From positions 1 to 45,779 of the forward strand of contig RFHJ01000175.1 in assembly GCA_003696905.1 (NCBI GenBank): a DNA stretch of 45,779 nucleotides, given 5' to 3'. Position numbers and translations under genes: made by a program. The notes below the pieces were generated by a model. It searched no databases. It was not told the DNA's origin and saw nothing but the letters and a program-made list of their open reading frames with translations. Position 1 is the stretch's first letter; every line of letters starts with the position of its first letter. This stretch comes from Gammaproteobacteria bacterium. GTDB taxonomy: Bacteria > Pseudomonadota > Gammaproteobacteria > Chromatiales > Chromatiaceae. Below are positions 17,051 to 28,519 of this stretch, one piece after another.

Positions 17051-17844
17051 GTAGCATGACCTCCACCCCCCGGGTGGCCGCCCGTGCCGTCGACCATGGA
17101 GCGGGTGCTCTGTCGTTGCAATTGGGCAGCTGCTCGCCCGCGCAACGCCGGCGACTGGCTGCTGACCTGGTGGTACGCCATGGCCGAGTCGATTCGCCAT
17201 TTGGCCCGGCGTTGCTGGGATTCTCGGACGAAGGAATCTGTCTGCTCCATTTTCCGCGACCGGCAGCGCAAGACGCGGCCATCATCGCGCATTATCTGCC
17301 CGGCGCCCGGTATCGTCCCGACGCCGTCGGTGCGCGCCAACAGGCCATGGGACTGTTCGAGCTGTCTCCCAGCCGACCCATCGTCGCCTGGGCCTGGGGC
17401 AGTCCTTTTCAGGTGGAGGTCTGGCGCGAGCTGGCGTCGCTGCCACCGGGAGCGGTCCTGAGTTATGCCGAGCTGGCCACCCGTGTCGGGCGACCGCGCG
17501 CGGCGCGCGCGGTGGGTACGGCCATGGCGCGCAATCCGCTGGCCTGGCTGGTGCCATGCCACCGGGTGGTGCGCAGCGACGGGAATCCAGGGCTCTACCA
17601 GGGAGGGAATGAACGCAAGGTCGCCATGCTGGCCTGGGAGAGGGAGCGGGTGGGGGACAGCGTTCGGCTGCAGACCAGGCCCTCAGATCAGCTGCTGAGC
17701 GGCCAGGACCCACAGGGGGATGGCGAGGAAGGCGACCAGCGTCTGCAGGGTCACGATGTTCGCCATCAGGGCGGCATCGCCGCCGAGTTGCCGCGCCAGG
17801 ATGAAGGAAGCGGTGGCCGTGGGCAGTGTCGAGAACAGCAGTAA
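17047..17844 (+). CDS. ogt: methylated-DNA-protein-cysteine S-methyltransferase (Ogt-type)
   Basis: A 265-aa ORF with the acceptor motif PCHRVV and the preceding DNA-binding helix-turn-helix (LSYAELATRVGRPRAARAVG). The N-terminal RNase H-like domain (about 40-110) is also present. The protein removes alkyl groups from O6-alkylguanine by suicide transfer to its Cys. A GTG start overlaps the upstream stop (GTGA); ATG at 17056 is an alternative. Known proteins end soon after the MLAWERE helix, but this frame runs on for about 55 polar residues to 17844, reading antisense through 162 nt of the AEC permease gene. The tail is probably fortuitous or the result of a lost stop; the enzyme core is intact. 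Confidence 0.87.
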   Translation: MSSMTSTPRVAARAVDHGAGALSLQLGSCSPAQRRRLAADLVVRHGRVDSPFGPALLGFSDEGICLLHFPRPAAQDAAIIAHYLPGARYRPDAVGARQQAMGLFELSPSRPIVAWAWGSPFQVEVWRELASLPPGAVLSYAELATRVGRPRAARAVGTAMARNPLAWLVPCHRVVRSDGNPGLYQGGNERKVAMLAWERERVGDSVRLQTRPSDQLLSGQDPQGDGEEGDQRLQGHDVRHQGGIAAELPRQDEGSGGRGQCREQQ

Positions 17845-18600
17845 TACCTCAGCGGTGGGGCGCGGTAGCGCCAGGGCCTCGAGCGCAACCAGCAACAGCA
17901 GCGGCATGACCGCAAAGCGCATGATGGTGGCGGCAAGCAGTTCACGGCCCGTGCCGCCCAGGGCGCGCAGGTCCAATGCCACGCCCACCGCGAGCAGTCC
18001 CATGGGCAAGGCCGCCGATCCCAACAGCCCCAAGGTGCTGGCGCTCCAGCCCGGCAGGCCGACGCGGGTACGGTTCAGTGCAATGCCGATGAGACAACCC
18101 AGGATCAAGGGGTTGCGCAGCAGGGAGCGGATCAGGGGGCCAGGACCGGCCCGGTGCAGCGTCAGGTGAAAGGCGGACACGCACAGCAGGTTGATCACGG
18201 GGATCAACAGCGCCATGGCGATGGCCGCGATCACCAGGCCGGGGTCGCCATAGAGGGCATCTACCGCCGCCAGGCCGATGTAGGTATTGAAACGGATGCT
18301 TCCCTGATAGACCGAGGTGAAGGCCGGGCCTTGCCGGGCCACCCAGTGACGCGCGACAAACAGGAGCAGGGTGCCGGCACCCAGCATCCACATCAGGGCG
18401 CCGAGGATCGGCAGCAGGGGCGTTCCGCCCACGTCCGCGATCGCCAGCTTGTGAACCAGCAGCGCCGGGAACAGCACGTAATAGATCAGTCGCTCTGCGC
18501 CCGGCCAGAAGGCGTCACCGGGGAAGCCGATGCGGCGCAGCAGGACTCCGAGCAGGATCAGCAGAAAGACCGGACCCAGAGAGGCGCTGATAGCGTGCAA
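17683..18600 (-). CDS. AEC-family (auxin efflux carrier-like) permease
   Basis: A 305-aa membrane protein. I choose the TTG at 18600 because GGGAGG lies 6 bases before it; the track start (also TTG, 18672) would add 24 polar residues and touch the cydC stop. About ten hydrophobic helices are visible in two sets of five, beginning SLGPVFLLILLGVLLRR and containing FPALLVHKLA and GLLGSAALPMGLLAVGVAL, typical of the family. Bacterial members export or import dicarboxylates such as malate or malonate, but the substrate here cannot be read. It follows cydC on the same strand and its 3' end is overlapped convergently by ogt. Confidence 0.87.
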   Translation of the reverse strand: MHAISASLGPVFLLILLGVLLRRIGFPGDAFWPGAERLIYYVLFPALLVHKLAIADVGGTPLLPILGALMWMLGAGTLLLFVARHWVARQGPAFTSVYQGSIRFNTYIGLAAVDALYGDPGLVIAAIAMALLIPVINLLCVSAFHLTLHRAGPGPLIRSLLRNPLILGCLIGIALNRTRVGLPGWSASTLGLLGSAALPMGLLAVGVALDLRALGGTGRELLAATIMRFAVMPLLLLVALEALALPRPTAEVLLLFSTLPTATASFILARQLGGDAALMANIVTLQTLVAFLAIPLWVLAAQQLI

Positions 18601-18668
18601 GGATTCCCTCCCAACAGTGGTTTTCAGCGCATGCTCGGCTCCTTCAGCGGGCAGGTCAATTCGATCTT

Positions 18669-20330
18669 TCAATCGTCAGGCCGCAGGCGGCCTTCCTCCA
18701 GATAGAGGATCTGATCCGGCTCGCCCAGTGGCAGGGGGCGATGGCTGATGAGTAGTACTGTGCGATCCTGCAGCAATGACCGCAATGCCTCGACGACCTC
18801 GCGCTCGGTGGCTCGGTCGAGGCCCTCGGTGGGTTCGTCCAGCAGCACCAGCGGTGCCGACTTGAGGAGTGCGCGGGCGATGGCGATGCGCCGGGCCTGG
18901 CCGCCCGATAGGTTCACGCCTGTCTCTCCGACCCAGGTGTCCAGCCCGTCCGGCAGGGACTCGATGAAATCCAGGATGTGTGCCTGGCGGCAGGCGGCCA
19001 GCAGTTCGCCCTGGTCGGCATCGGGTCGGCCCAACAGCAGGTTGTCCCGGATGGTGCCGGCGATCAGCTGGGCATCCTGCGAGACCACCGTGATCCGCTG
19101 GCGCCAGTGGTCACTGTCGAATGCCCTCAGATCCTGTCCAGCGAAGCGGATGCAGCCCTCGCTCGGATCGAGGAACCGCAACAGCAGGTTGACCACCGAG
19201 GTCTTGCCTGCACCGCTGGGGCCCGTGAGCAGGGTGAGGCTGTTCTGTGGAAGACGCAGCTCGATCGAATCGAGTGCCGGAGGCAGCTGGGGGGCATAGC
19301 GCAGTGTCACCCCCTCGAAGCGGACCTCTCCGGTCTCTGGAACCGGGCGGGGATTGCTCGGCTCCTCGATGGGCGGCCTGCGATCGACGATGCCGAACAG
19401 GCGCCGTGCGGCCTCGGCGGTCTCGGAGAGGCTGGCGAAGGCCTGGGGCAGGGGGGTGATGGCCTCGAAGCAGGCGATGGCGCAGAGTGCCAGCATGGCC
19501 AGCTGGGGCGGGGCGAGCAGATCGCTGCGCAACAAGGGGACGGCGATCAACAGCGTGGCGAAGACGGCCAGATGGGCGAGCAGTATCAGCGCGGGACCGC
19601 TCAGCGACTGGGGCCTTCGGCGTTCGTCCTGGGTCTGTACCAGCGCATGCGCGGACTGCTGCCAGCGTTCGATCCACTGCCGGTCGGCGCCATAGGCCTG
19701 CAGTTCGGCCATCCCCTGGGCCAGGTCGATCGCCTCGGTACGCAGCCGCCCGGCCAGTTCCACCTCTCTGGGGCCTCGACTACGACTGCCATGCCAGACC
19801 CACAGCGGCAGCAGCAGTCCGCCGACGAGCAGCAGAAGACACAGGATCAGTGCCAGAACCGGGCTGTAGAGGCTGATGAAGAAGACCGTCAGCGCCACTG
19901 CGAGCAGGGCGACCACCAATGGCATGAGGATGCGCAGGTAGACGGCATCGAGACGGTCGATGTCCTTTTGCAGTCGGCCGAGCAGATCGCCACTGCGCAG
20001 CTCGGCCAGTCCGGCCGGCGCCAGCGGTTCGATGCGTTGGTAGAACCAGCTGCGCAGGCCGGCGATCAGGCGAAAGGTGGCCTCGTGGGTCAATAGCCGC
20101 TCGCCATACCGACCGCCGGTGCGGATCATGGCCAGGCCGCGAATGATGGCCGCCGGGGTGAAATAGTTGATGGCCGTACCGGTCAGCCCGGCGGCGGCCA
20201 TGGCGGCGATGAACCAGCCCGACAGGGTGAGCAGGCCGATGTTGGCCAACAGGGTCGCCAGGGCGAGCAGGGTGCCCAGGGCCAGCCAGCCCAGGTGGGG
20301 GCGGTAGAGGCGCAGCAGGCGGCCGATCAC
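18669..20330 (-). CDS. cydC: thiol reductant ABC exporter subunit CydC
   Basis: A 553-aa fused membrane/ATPase half-transporter. Six membrane helices occupy about 1-300. The nucleotide-binding domain has Walker A (TGPSGAGKTSVVNLLL), signature LSGGQARRIAIARALL and Walker B (LVLLDEPTEGLD). CydDC is a heterodimer that exports glutathione and cysteine to the periplasm and is needed for heme insertion into cytochrome bd. The GTG start overlaps the cydD stop by 4 bases (GTGA). It is the last gene of the cydABXDC operon. Confidence 0.93.
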   Translation of the reverse strand: MIGRLLRLYRPHLGWLALGTLLALATLLANIGLLTLSGWFIAAMAAAGLTGTAINYFTPAAIIRGLAMIRTGGRYGERLLTHEATFRLIAGLRSWFYQRIEPLAPAGLAELRSGDLLGRLQKDIDRLDAVYLRILMPLVVALLAVALTVFFISLYSPVLALILCLLLLVGGLLLPLWVWHGSRSRGPREVELAGRLRTEAIDLAQGMAELQAYGADRQWIERWQQSAHALVQTQDERRRPQSLSGPALILLAHLAVFATLLIAVPLLRSDLLAPPQLAMLALCAIACFEAITPLPQAFASLSETAEAARRLFGIVDRRPPIEEPSNPRPVPETGEVRFEGVTLRYAPQLPPALDSIELRLPQNSLTLLTGPSGAGKTSVVNLLLRFLDPSEGCIRFAGQDLRAFDSDHWRQRITVVSQDAQLIAGTIRDNLLLGRPDADQGELLAACRQAHILDFIESLPDGLDTWVGETGVNLSGGQARRIAIARALLKSAPLVLLDEPTEGLDRATEREVVEALRSLLQDRTVLLISHRPLPLGEPDQILYLEEGRLRPDD

Positions 20331-22117
20331 GGGAGGATCTCCGCGGGATCGTGCAGCAGCTCGGCGAACGGGCCCGGCGCTCGGGACAGCTCCTCGAAGG
20401 TCCCCGATTGAACGATACGTGCCCGATCCATCACCAGGATGCGGTCGGCCCGGCGCAGGGTTTCCAGCCGGTGGGCGATGGTGACGATGCCACAGCGGCC
20501 ACGCAATGCCTCGATGGTCTCCAGGATGGCCCGTTCGGTCTCGTGGTCGAGATGGGCGGTCGGCTCGTCGAGGAGCAGCCAGTCGGGCCGGCGCACCAGG
20601 GCGCGGGCCAGCGCGATGCGCTGGACCTGACCTCCCGACAGTCCCTGGCCTCCTTCGCCCACCAGGGTGTCGAAACCCTCCGGCAGTCGCTCGATGAAGG
20701 CCAGGGCGTGGGCCGCCTCTGCGGCACGGCGCACCTGTGTCATGGAGGCATCCGGCGCACCCAGGCGAATGTTGTCGGCGACACTGCCATGGAACAGACG
20801 GGCCCGTTGAGGCACCCAGCCGATGTGGCCTCGCCAGGCCGCCAGCGAGCAGGCATTCAAGGGCCTGTCGCCGACCAGGATGCTTCCCTCGTCGGGTTCG
20901 ATGAAGCCCAGCAGCAGATTGACCAGGGTACTCTTGCCGGCACCGCTGCGGCCGACGACGGCCAGGTGCTCCCGCGGCGCGATCTCCAGCGACAGGTCCT
21001 CGAGGACGGTACGGTCGTCACCGTAGGCGAAATAGACCCCCTGCACGGAGAGGGTCCCCGAGTAATCGTCAGCGGCGGTGGTAGCTGTACTTTGAGGGGA
21101 GGTGATGGGCAGGGACAGAATCCGTCCTATCTGCTCGGCGGCCGCGACCGCCTCCATGCGGGCGTGATTCTGCACGCCGAAGTTGCGCAGCGGCTGGTAG
21201 AACTCGGGGGCCAGCAGCAGGACGAAGAAGCCATGGAAGAAGGCCATCTCGCCATCGAGCAGACGGAATCCGATGAACACCGCGATCAGGGCGATGCTGA
21301 TGGCGGCGAGGAATTCGAGCACCGCCGAGGTGAGAAAGGCGACGCGCAGGACCTGCATGGTGCTGCGGCGAAAATCCTCCGATACCCGAGCGATGCGCGT
21401 GCCTTCGCGGCGACTGGCGTTGAACATCTTGAGTGTGGGCAGCGCCTGCAGCACATTCAGGAAATAACCGCCCATGCGCGCCAGCTCGCGCCACTGACGT
21501 TGATTGAGGCGTTCTGCCTGGCGCCCGATCAGGGTCATAAACAGCGGCACCAGCGGTGCGGTGACCAGCAACACGATGCCAGAGATCCAATCGGTCGGCA
21601 GTACCACCATGAGGATCACCAGCGGCACCATGCCCATCAGGATGCGGGCGGGAAGATAACGCGCGAGAAAGGGGTCGATGGCCTCGACCGCGTCGATCAG
21701 GCCGGCGGCGAGACGTCCGCTCTGTTGATTGGCCAGGTGGACGGGGCCGGCTTGGGCGATCCGTTCGATGAGTTCGTCACGCAACTCTCGTTTCACCTGG
21801 GCGGCCGCCAGGTCGGCGAGCCGTTCGCTGCGCCACTGGGCCAGAAAACGCAGGAGGATGACCGGCAAGAGGGCGAGTAGCCAGGGTGTCAGGCTATCCA
21901 GAGCCTCCCCGGCAAAGGCGGCAGAATCGACGATCCTGGCCAGCAGCCACGCCTGGGCCACGATGAGCGCGCCGGTCAGGGGGGCCAGCAGTCGCAGCAG
22001 GCGGAAATGCCGGGCAGCACGGCCTGGCAGCGCCTTCAGCCACTCATCGGGCGTGGCGTGGGAGTCGTTCACTGGGGGAGGAAAGGGGTGACGCAGCGCA
22101 CGTCCTGGGTGCGCCAC
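20327..22117 (-). CDS. cydD: thiol reductant ABC exporter subunit CydD
   Basis: A 596-aa partner of CydC, with a six-helix membrane domain (about 40-320) and an ATPase domain with Walker A (VGRSGAGKSTLVNLLL), signature LSGGQVQRIALARALV and Walker B (WLLLDEPTAHLD). The GTG at 22117 has GAGGG before it and lies 13 bases after the cydX stop; a GTG at 22072 is the alternative. The helix segment WISGIVLLVTAPLVPLFMTL is typical of CydD. It forms the thiol exporter with CydC and follows the oxidase genes directly, so exporter and oxidase are made together. Confidence 0.92.
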   Translation of the reverse strand: MAHPGRALRHPFPPPVNDSHATPDEWLKALPGRAARHFRLLRLLAPLTGALIVAQAWLLARIVDSAAFAGEALDSLTPWLLALLPVILLRFLAQWRSERLADLAAAQVKRELRDELIERIAQAGPVHLANQQSGRLAAGLIDAVEAIDPFLARYLPARILMGMVPLVILMVVLPTDWISGIVLLVTAPLVPLFMTLIGRQAERLNQRQWRELARMGGYFLNVLQALPTLKMFNASRREGTRIARVSEDFRRSTMQVLRVAFLTSAVLEFLAAISIALIAVFIGFRLLDGEMAFFHGFFVLLLAPEFYQPLRNFGVQNHARMEAVAAAEQIGRILSLPITSPQSTATTAADDYSGTLSVQGVYFAYGDDRTVLEDLSLEIAPREHLAVVGRSGAGKSTLVNLLLGFIEPDEGSILVGDRPLNACSLAAWRGHIGWVPQRARLFHGSVADNIRLGAPDASMTQVRRAAEAAHALAFIERLPEGFDTLVGEGGQGLSGGQVQRIALARALVRRPDWLLLDEPTAHLDHETERAILETIEALRGRCGIVTIAHRLETLRRADRILVMDRARIVQSGTFEELSRAPGPFAELLHDPAEILP

Positions 22118-22129
22118 GCTGGCCCTCGT

Positions 22130-22255
22130 TCACTCGCCCTGGTTGCCGTTGCAGTTTTCCTCGTCCAGGCAGGCCTCGTTCTCCAGCCACATCACGTTGA
22201 TGATGCCCAGCGAGATGGCGAGCAGGACGCCGAGTATCCAGGTGAAGTACCACAT
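22130..22255 (-). CDS. cydX: cytochrome bd oxidase small subunit CydX
   Basis: A 41-aa ORF below the length cut-off of the track. It starts MWYFTWILGVLLAISLGI, nearly the E. coli CydX pattern MWYFAWILG, and continues NVMWLENE. One membrane helix is followed by a short acidic tail with two cysteines (EACLDEENCN), which is unusual for the family. GGAGAA lies before the ATG. CydX is a single-helix subunit that stabilises the bd oxidase heme site. It sits between cydB and cydD, as expected. Confidence 0.9.
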   Translation of the reverse strand: MWYFTWILGVLLAISLGIINVMWLENEACLDEENCNGNQGE

Positions 22256-22327
22256 TGATCTGTTCTCCGAATGTTGTTGGGTTCCCTGCTTTCCTCCCCT
22301 GTCAAGCGGGGGAGGCAGTAGGGGGAG
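22256..22327 (-). other. cydB-cydX spacer with small hairpin
   Basis: 72 bases between cydB and cydX hold a 7-bp stem (CCTCCCC/GGGGAGG, 22293-22315) with a 9-nt loop and no T-run. It may tune mRNA stability between the oxidase genes; nothing else is seen. Confidence 0.3.
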
Positions 22328-23470
22328 TCAGTAGGCCAGATGTGACTGTTCTTCGATCTCCTTCACCGTCACCACGCGCCACATCTTCCAGAAATTCCAG
22401 GTCGTGTAGGCAATGATGATGGGCACGAAGATCACTGCGGCGATGAACATCACGTTCAGTGTCAGGTGGCTGGAAGTGGCATCCCACATCGTCAGGCTAT
22501 GGCTGGGGTTGTCGCTCGACGGCATGATGAAGGGGAACATCGAGAGCCCTGCGGTGAAGATGGTGCCGAGCTGCACCAGCGCGGTGAAGAAGAAGGTCCA
22601 GCCGGCACGGCCGGCCCTCGAGGCCAGGATGGCCAGCACGGCCGCAGCGAAGCCGGTTAGCGGCGCGAGCAGGGTGATCGGGTACTGGCTGTAGTTCTTC
22701 AGCCAGGCACCGGCGGCCACCACCACCTCCTTGCCCACTGGAATCGGCAGGGCGTCGTGGGGGCGGTCCTTGACGATCTCGAAGCCGTCGATGCCCAGTG
22801 CCACCCAGGTGCCGGCAAGCGCAAAGGCGGCGATGTAGACCAGCCCTGCCTTGGTGACCATGCCCTGGGCGCGCTGCGCAATGGGCTGTTCGGTGCGCAG
22901 TTGCAGGAAGGCCGCGCCATGCAGCACGATCATCGCGAGGCTCACCAGGCCGGCCAGCAGGGCGAAGGGGTTGAGCAGTGCCCAGAAACTGCCCGTATAC
23001 CAGGGTCGCATGATGTCGTCGTAGTGGAAGGGAACACCCTGCAGCAGGTTGCCGAAGGCGATGCCGAAGACCAGGGGCGGCACCGCACTACCGACCATCA
23101 GACCCCAGTCCCAGGTATTACGCCAGCGCGGATCGTCCAGTTTGGAACGGTAGTCGAACCCTACCGGTCGCAGGAACAGGGCGAACAATACCAGCAGCAT
23201 GGCGAAATAGAAGCCCGAGAACGAGGCCGCATACACCGCGGGCCAGGCGGCAAAGATGGCCCCGCCAGCGGTGATGAACCAGACCTGGTTGCCGTCCCAG
23301 TGCGGCCCGACCGTATTGATGATGACCCGCCGCTCGGGATCGCTCTTGCCCAGGAAGGGCAGCAGGCTGCCCACGCCCATGTCCATGCCGTCCATGATGG
23401 CGAAACCGACCAAGAGTATGCCGATCAGCAGCCACCATACGAATTTTAGTGATTCATAGTCCATGACCAT
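22328..23470 (-). CDS. cydB: cytochrome bd ubiquinol oxidase subunit II
   Basis: A 380-aa membrane protein starting MVMDYESLKFVWWLL, with GAGGAG 6-7 bases upstream; the track start 5 codons earlier would overlap cydA. The N-terminal LKFVWWLLIGILLVGFAIMDG with GMDMGVGSLLPFLGK and the later HWDGNQVWFITAGGAIFAAWP are conserved CydB landmarks. About eight to nine helices follow, ending in a short polar tail. CydB pairs with CydA in the oxygen-reducing quinol oxidase. It is 11 bases downstream of the cydA stop. Confidence 0.95.
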   Translation of the reverse strand: MVMDYESLKFVWWLLIGILLVGFAIMDGMDMGVGSLLPFLGKSDPERRVIINTVGPHWDGNQVWFITAGGAIFAAWPAVYAASFSGFYFAMLLVLFALFLRPVGFDYRSKLDDPRWRNTWDWGLMVGSAVPPLVFGIAFGNLLQGVPFHYDDIMRPWYTGSFWALLNPFALLAGLVSLAMIVLHGAAFLQLRTEQPIAQRAQGMVTKAGLVYIAAFALAGTWVALGIDGFEIVKDRPHDALPIPVGKEVVVAAGAWLKNYSQYPITLLAPLTGFAAAVLAILASRAGRAGWTFFFTALVQLGTIFTAGLSMFPFIMPSSDNPSHSLTMWDATSSHLTLNVMFIAAVIFVPIIIAYTTWNFWKMWRVVTVKEIEEQSHLAY

Positions 23471-23481
23471 TGTCGTTCTCC

Positions 23482-25080
23482 TCAATCTTGGTGCGGGGCG
23501 GCGGGCGCGCCGGCCAGGGTGGCGGTGCCGGCATTCCGTTCGAAGTGATAACGGCCGGTATGCAGCGAGCTCGGTCCCAGGCGGGCGAATTTGAACATCA
23601 GGTAGAACTCGATGATCGCCAGCACGGTGTAGAAGGTGACGAAGCCGGCGATGCTGATCATCAGGTCGGTTGCGGTCAGCGACGAGGTGGCGAGGAAGGT
23701 CGGCAATACCTCACCGATGGCCCAGGGCTGGCGCCCATACTCTGCCACGAACCAGCCGGTCTCGATGGCGATCCAGGGCAGCGGGATGCCATACAGGAAG
23801 GCGCGCAACAGCCAGCGGTGATTCTCCAGGCGCCGCCGCGCCATCATGATGAAGCCGGTCACGAACAGGAACAGCATGATGAAGCCGGAGGCGACCATGA
23901 TGCGAAAGGCCCAGAACATCAATGTGACGTCCGGGATGGTATCGCGTGCCGCCTTCGCAATCTGCTCATCGGTGGCGTCGACCACCTTGTCGGTATAGCG
24001 CTTGAGCAGCAGGGCGTAGCCCAGGTCCTTCTTGTACATGTCGAACAGGGCGCGGTCCTCTTCGTCACCGGTGCCATTGCGGATCGCGGTCATGGCGCGG
24101 TAGGCGACGATGCCGGCGCGGATCCGGTTCTCCGCCTGCTTGATCAGATCCTTGATACCGGTCACCTCCTCGTCCAGCGAGCGCGTCGCGATGATGCCCA
24201 TTACGTAGGGGATCTTGATTGCCGCTTCGGTTTCCATGGTTTCGTCGTTGGGGTAGCCGAACAGAGTGAACGATGCCGGCGGTTCTTCGGTGTGCCATTC
24301 GGCCTCGACGGCCGCCAGCTTGGTCTTCTGCACGTCACCCACCTCATAGCCGGATTCATCGCCGAGCACGATCACCGAGAGGACGCCGGCGAGGCCGAAG
24401 CCCAGGGCAACCGCCATGGAACGTCGTGCAAAACCCAGATCGCGTCGTTTCAACAGGTAATAGGCGGAGATGCCGGCGACGAACATGGAGCCGGTGACAT
24501 AGCCGGCGGCGACGGTGTGGATGAACTTCACCTGGGCGACCGGGTTGAAGAAGACCTCGGCGAAGCTGGTCATCTCCATGCGCATGGTCTCGAGGCTGAA
24601 CTCGGCACCCACCGGGTTCTGCATCCAGCCGTTGGCGACCAGGATCCACAGCGCGGACAGGTTGGTTCCCAGCGCGGTGAGGAAGGTCACGGCCAGGTGC
24701 TGGCGCTTGCTGAGCCGCTCCCAGCCGAGGAAGAACATGCCCACGAAGGTGGACTCGAGGAAGAAGGCCATCAGACCCTCGATCGCCAGCGGTGCGCCGA
24801 AGACGTCACCCACGTAGTGCGAGTAATAGGCCCAGTTGGTCCCGAATTCGAACTCCATCGTCAGGCCGGTGGTGACCCCCAGGGCGAAGTTGATGCCGAA
24901 CAGCTTGCCCCAGAACTTGGTCATGTCCTTGTAGACCTCTTTGCCGGTCATGACATAGACCGACTCCATGATCACCAGGATCCAGGTCAGGCCGAGGGTC
25001 AGCGGGACGAACAGAAAGTGGTACAGCGCGGTGAGAGCGAACTGCCATCGTGAAAGGTCGACGAAATCCGGATCCATCAT
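23482..25080 (-). CDS. cydA: cytochrome bd ubiquinol oxidase subunit I
   Basis: A 532-aa catalytic subunit. The b595 heme ligand is H21 in [13 protein letters not shown], and the conserved acidic pair is in [19 protein letters not shown]. The [13 protein letters not shown] motif is present. The quinol-binding Q-loop is of the long type (about 265-385, polar and charged, including [10 protein letters not shown]). It oxidises quinol and reduces O2 to water with very high oxygen affinity, without pumping protons. The first gene of cydABXDC; the start ATGATG is preceded by TGAGGAA. An FNR-like site about 100 bases upstream fits low-oxygen induction. Confidence 0.96.
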   Translation of the reverse strand: MMDPDFVDLSRWQFALTALYHFLFVPLTLGLTWILVIMESVYVMTGKEVYKDMTKFWGKLFGINFALGVTTGLTMEFEFGTNWAYYSHYVGDVFGAPLAIEGLMAFFLESTFVGMFFLGWERLSKRQHLAVTFLTALGTNLSALWILVANGWMQNPVGAEFSLETMRMEMTSFAEVFFNPVAQVKFIHTVAAGYVTGSMFVAGISAYYLLKRRDLGFARRSMAVALGFGLAGVLSVIVLGDESGYEVGDVQKTKLAAVEAEWHTEEPPASFTLFGYPNDETMETEAAIKIPYVMGIIATRSLDEEVTGIKDLIKQAENRIRAGIVAYRAMTAIRNGTGDEEDRALFDMYKKDLGYALLLKRYTDKVVDATDEQIAKAARDTIPDVTLMFWAFRIMVASGFIMLFLFVTGFIMMARRRLENHRWLLRAFLYGIPLPWIAIETGWFVAEYGRQPWAIGEVLPTFLATSSLTATDLMISIAGFVTFYTVLAIIEFYLMFKFARLGPSSLHTGRYHFERNAGTATLAGAPAAPHQD

Positions 25081-25154
25081 GGTCTGGGTTCCTCAGGTTG
25101 CATATATTCCAGGAGCGGGTCTGCCGATACGGCACGGCTGGCGAGACGGCGGAT

Positions 25155-25196
25155 AATTTATGTCGTTTTGGTGGCTTGCGCATTGATTTATCGCAA
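25155..25196 (-). promoter_or_regulatory. FNR/Anr-like class II promoter of the cyd operon
   Basis: TTGAT-TTAT-CGCAA (25183-25196) matches the FNR consensus TTGAT-N4-ATCAA in the first half and 3 of 5 in the second. On the minus strand a TAAATT hexamer (25160-25155) lies so that a start at about 25148 puts the box centre exactly at -41.5, the class II FNR geometry. A wider inverted repeat TTGCG-N11-CGCAA (25176-25196) overlaps it. The rest of 25081-25361 shows nothing else I can support. Confidence 0.55.
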
Positions 25197-25361
25197 TCAT
25201 CCCCAGGCAGATCTCTGTTCGTGGCCTAGGGAAAACCCTTAACACGCGTCAAAAATAGGGGTATCAGGCGGGCCGGGGCGAAGAGGGGTTGAGGGTGATG
25301 CCAGGGTGGTATGGTCGGTCTGCCATAGGGTCATCCCGGTGTGTGACTTGGACGGCGGACA

Positions 25362-26545
25362 TCACGCTCGTTGGAGGTTTTCCACCACCAGGGCAACCCC
25401 CTGGCCGCCGCCGATGCAAAGCGTGGCCAGGCCGTATCGTCCGTCTCGACGAATCAGTTCATGTACCAGCTTGACCAGCAGAATGGCGCCGGTGGCGCCG
25501 ATGGGATGCCCCAGGGCGATGGCGCCGCCGTTCGGATTGACGATGGCCGGGTCGAGTCCCAGGGCCTTGGTCACCGCACAGGCCTGGGCGGCGAAGGCCT
25601 CGTTGGATTCCACCACATGGAGTTGCGATGCGGTGATGCCCGCCCTGGCCAGTGCCTGGCGGCTCGCGGGCACCGGACCCAGCCCCATCATCCGTGGCTC
25701 CACTCCCGCGTGGCCCCAGGCGAGGATCTGTGCCATGGGCCGGCATTGGCGGGCGGTTTCGGCATCGCACAGCACCAGCGCGGCCGCGCCGTCGTTGATC
25801 CCCGAGCTGTTGCCGGCGGTCACCGCGCCGTCGGGAACGAAGGCGGGGCGCAGTGCGGCCAGTTTCTCCCGGGTCATGTCCGGCCGCGGGTGTTCGTCGC
25901 GTTGGAACAGACGGGGGCCATCGGGACCAGGGATCTCGATCGGCACGATCTGGCCGTCGAAATGGCCGGCCTCGATGGCTGCCTGGGCGCGTCGTTGCGA
26001 ACTCAGCGCCAGGGCGTCCATCGCCTCGCGATCGATGCCACATTCCCTCGCCAGATGCTCCGTGGTCTCCCCCATGTGACCATGGCCGAAAGGGTCGGTG
26101 AGGGGACCCGGCAACATGTCCAGGAGTCGGCTGTCGCCGAGGCGGTGGCCGAAGCGGAGGTCGGGCGCGATGTGAGGTGCCCGGCTCATCGACTCCACAC
26201 CGCCGGCGATGCCGGCCGCGACCTCGCCCAGGCGGATTCCCATGGCGAGGTGGATGACCGCCTCCAGCCCGCTGCCGCAGAGGCGATTGACCGCCAGGGC
26301 GGTGCTGCTGTGAGACAGCCCCGCCTTCAGCGCACAATAGCGCGCCAGGTAGGGATCGGCGGGGGCGGTATGCAGCACATTTCCGATGACGCTCCGCTCG
26401 AGCCGGTCCGGGGGCAGCCCGCTGTCGCTGATGGCGGCCTGCATCACGGGAGTCAACAGGTCGGCAGGCGGCAGGTCCTTCAGGCTGCCGCCGAAGCGGC
26501 CGATCGCGGAACGGCGGGCGGACAGGAGGTAGATCGCATTGCGGC

Positions 26546-26549
<4 letters not shown>
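25362..26549 (-). CDS. acetyl-CoA C-acetyltransferase (thiolase)
   Basis: A 395-aa thiolase from MSRNAIYLLSARRSAIGRF; the track ORF extends upstream through another frame of the ligase gene. The acylated Cys is in NRLCGSGLEAV, the catalytic His in GGAIALGHPIGATG and the second Cys in CIGGGQG. It cleaves acetoacetyl-CoA with CoA to two acetyl-CoA, or runs in reverse toward polyhydroxybutyrate. It is the last gene of a four-gene run and overlaps the acetoacetate-CoA ligase stop by 4 bases (ATGA), so the degradative direction is favoured here. Confidence 0.93.

Positions 26550-28515
<1,966 letters not shown>

Positions 28516-28519
<4 letters not shown>

Noticed and set aside
23470-25053. 527-aa plus-strand ORF
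   Set aside because: Complete antisense shadow of cydA, low complexity with many Gly, His and Gln.
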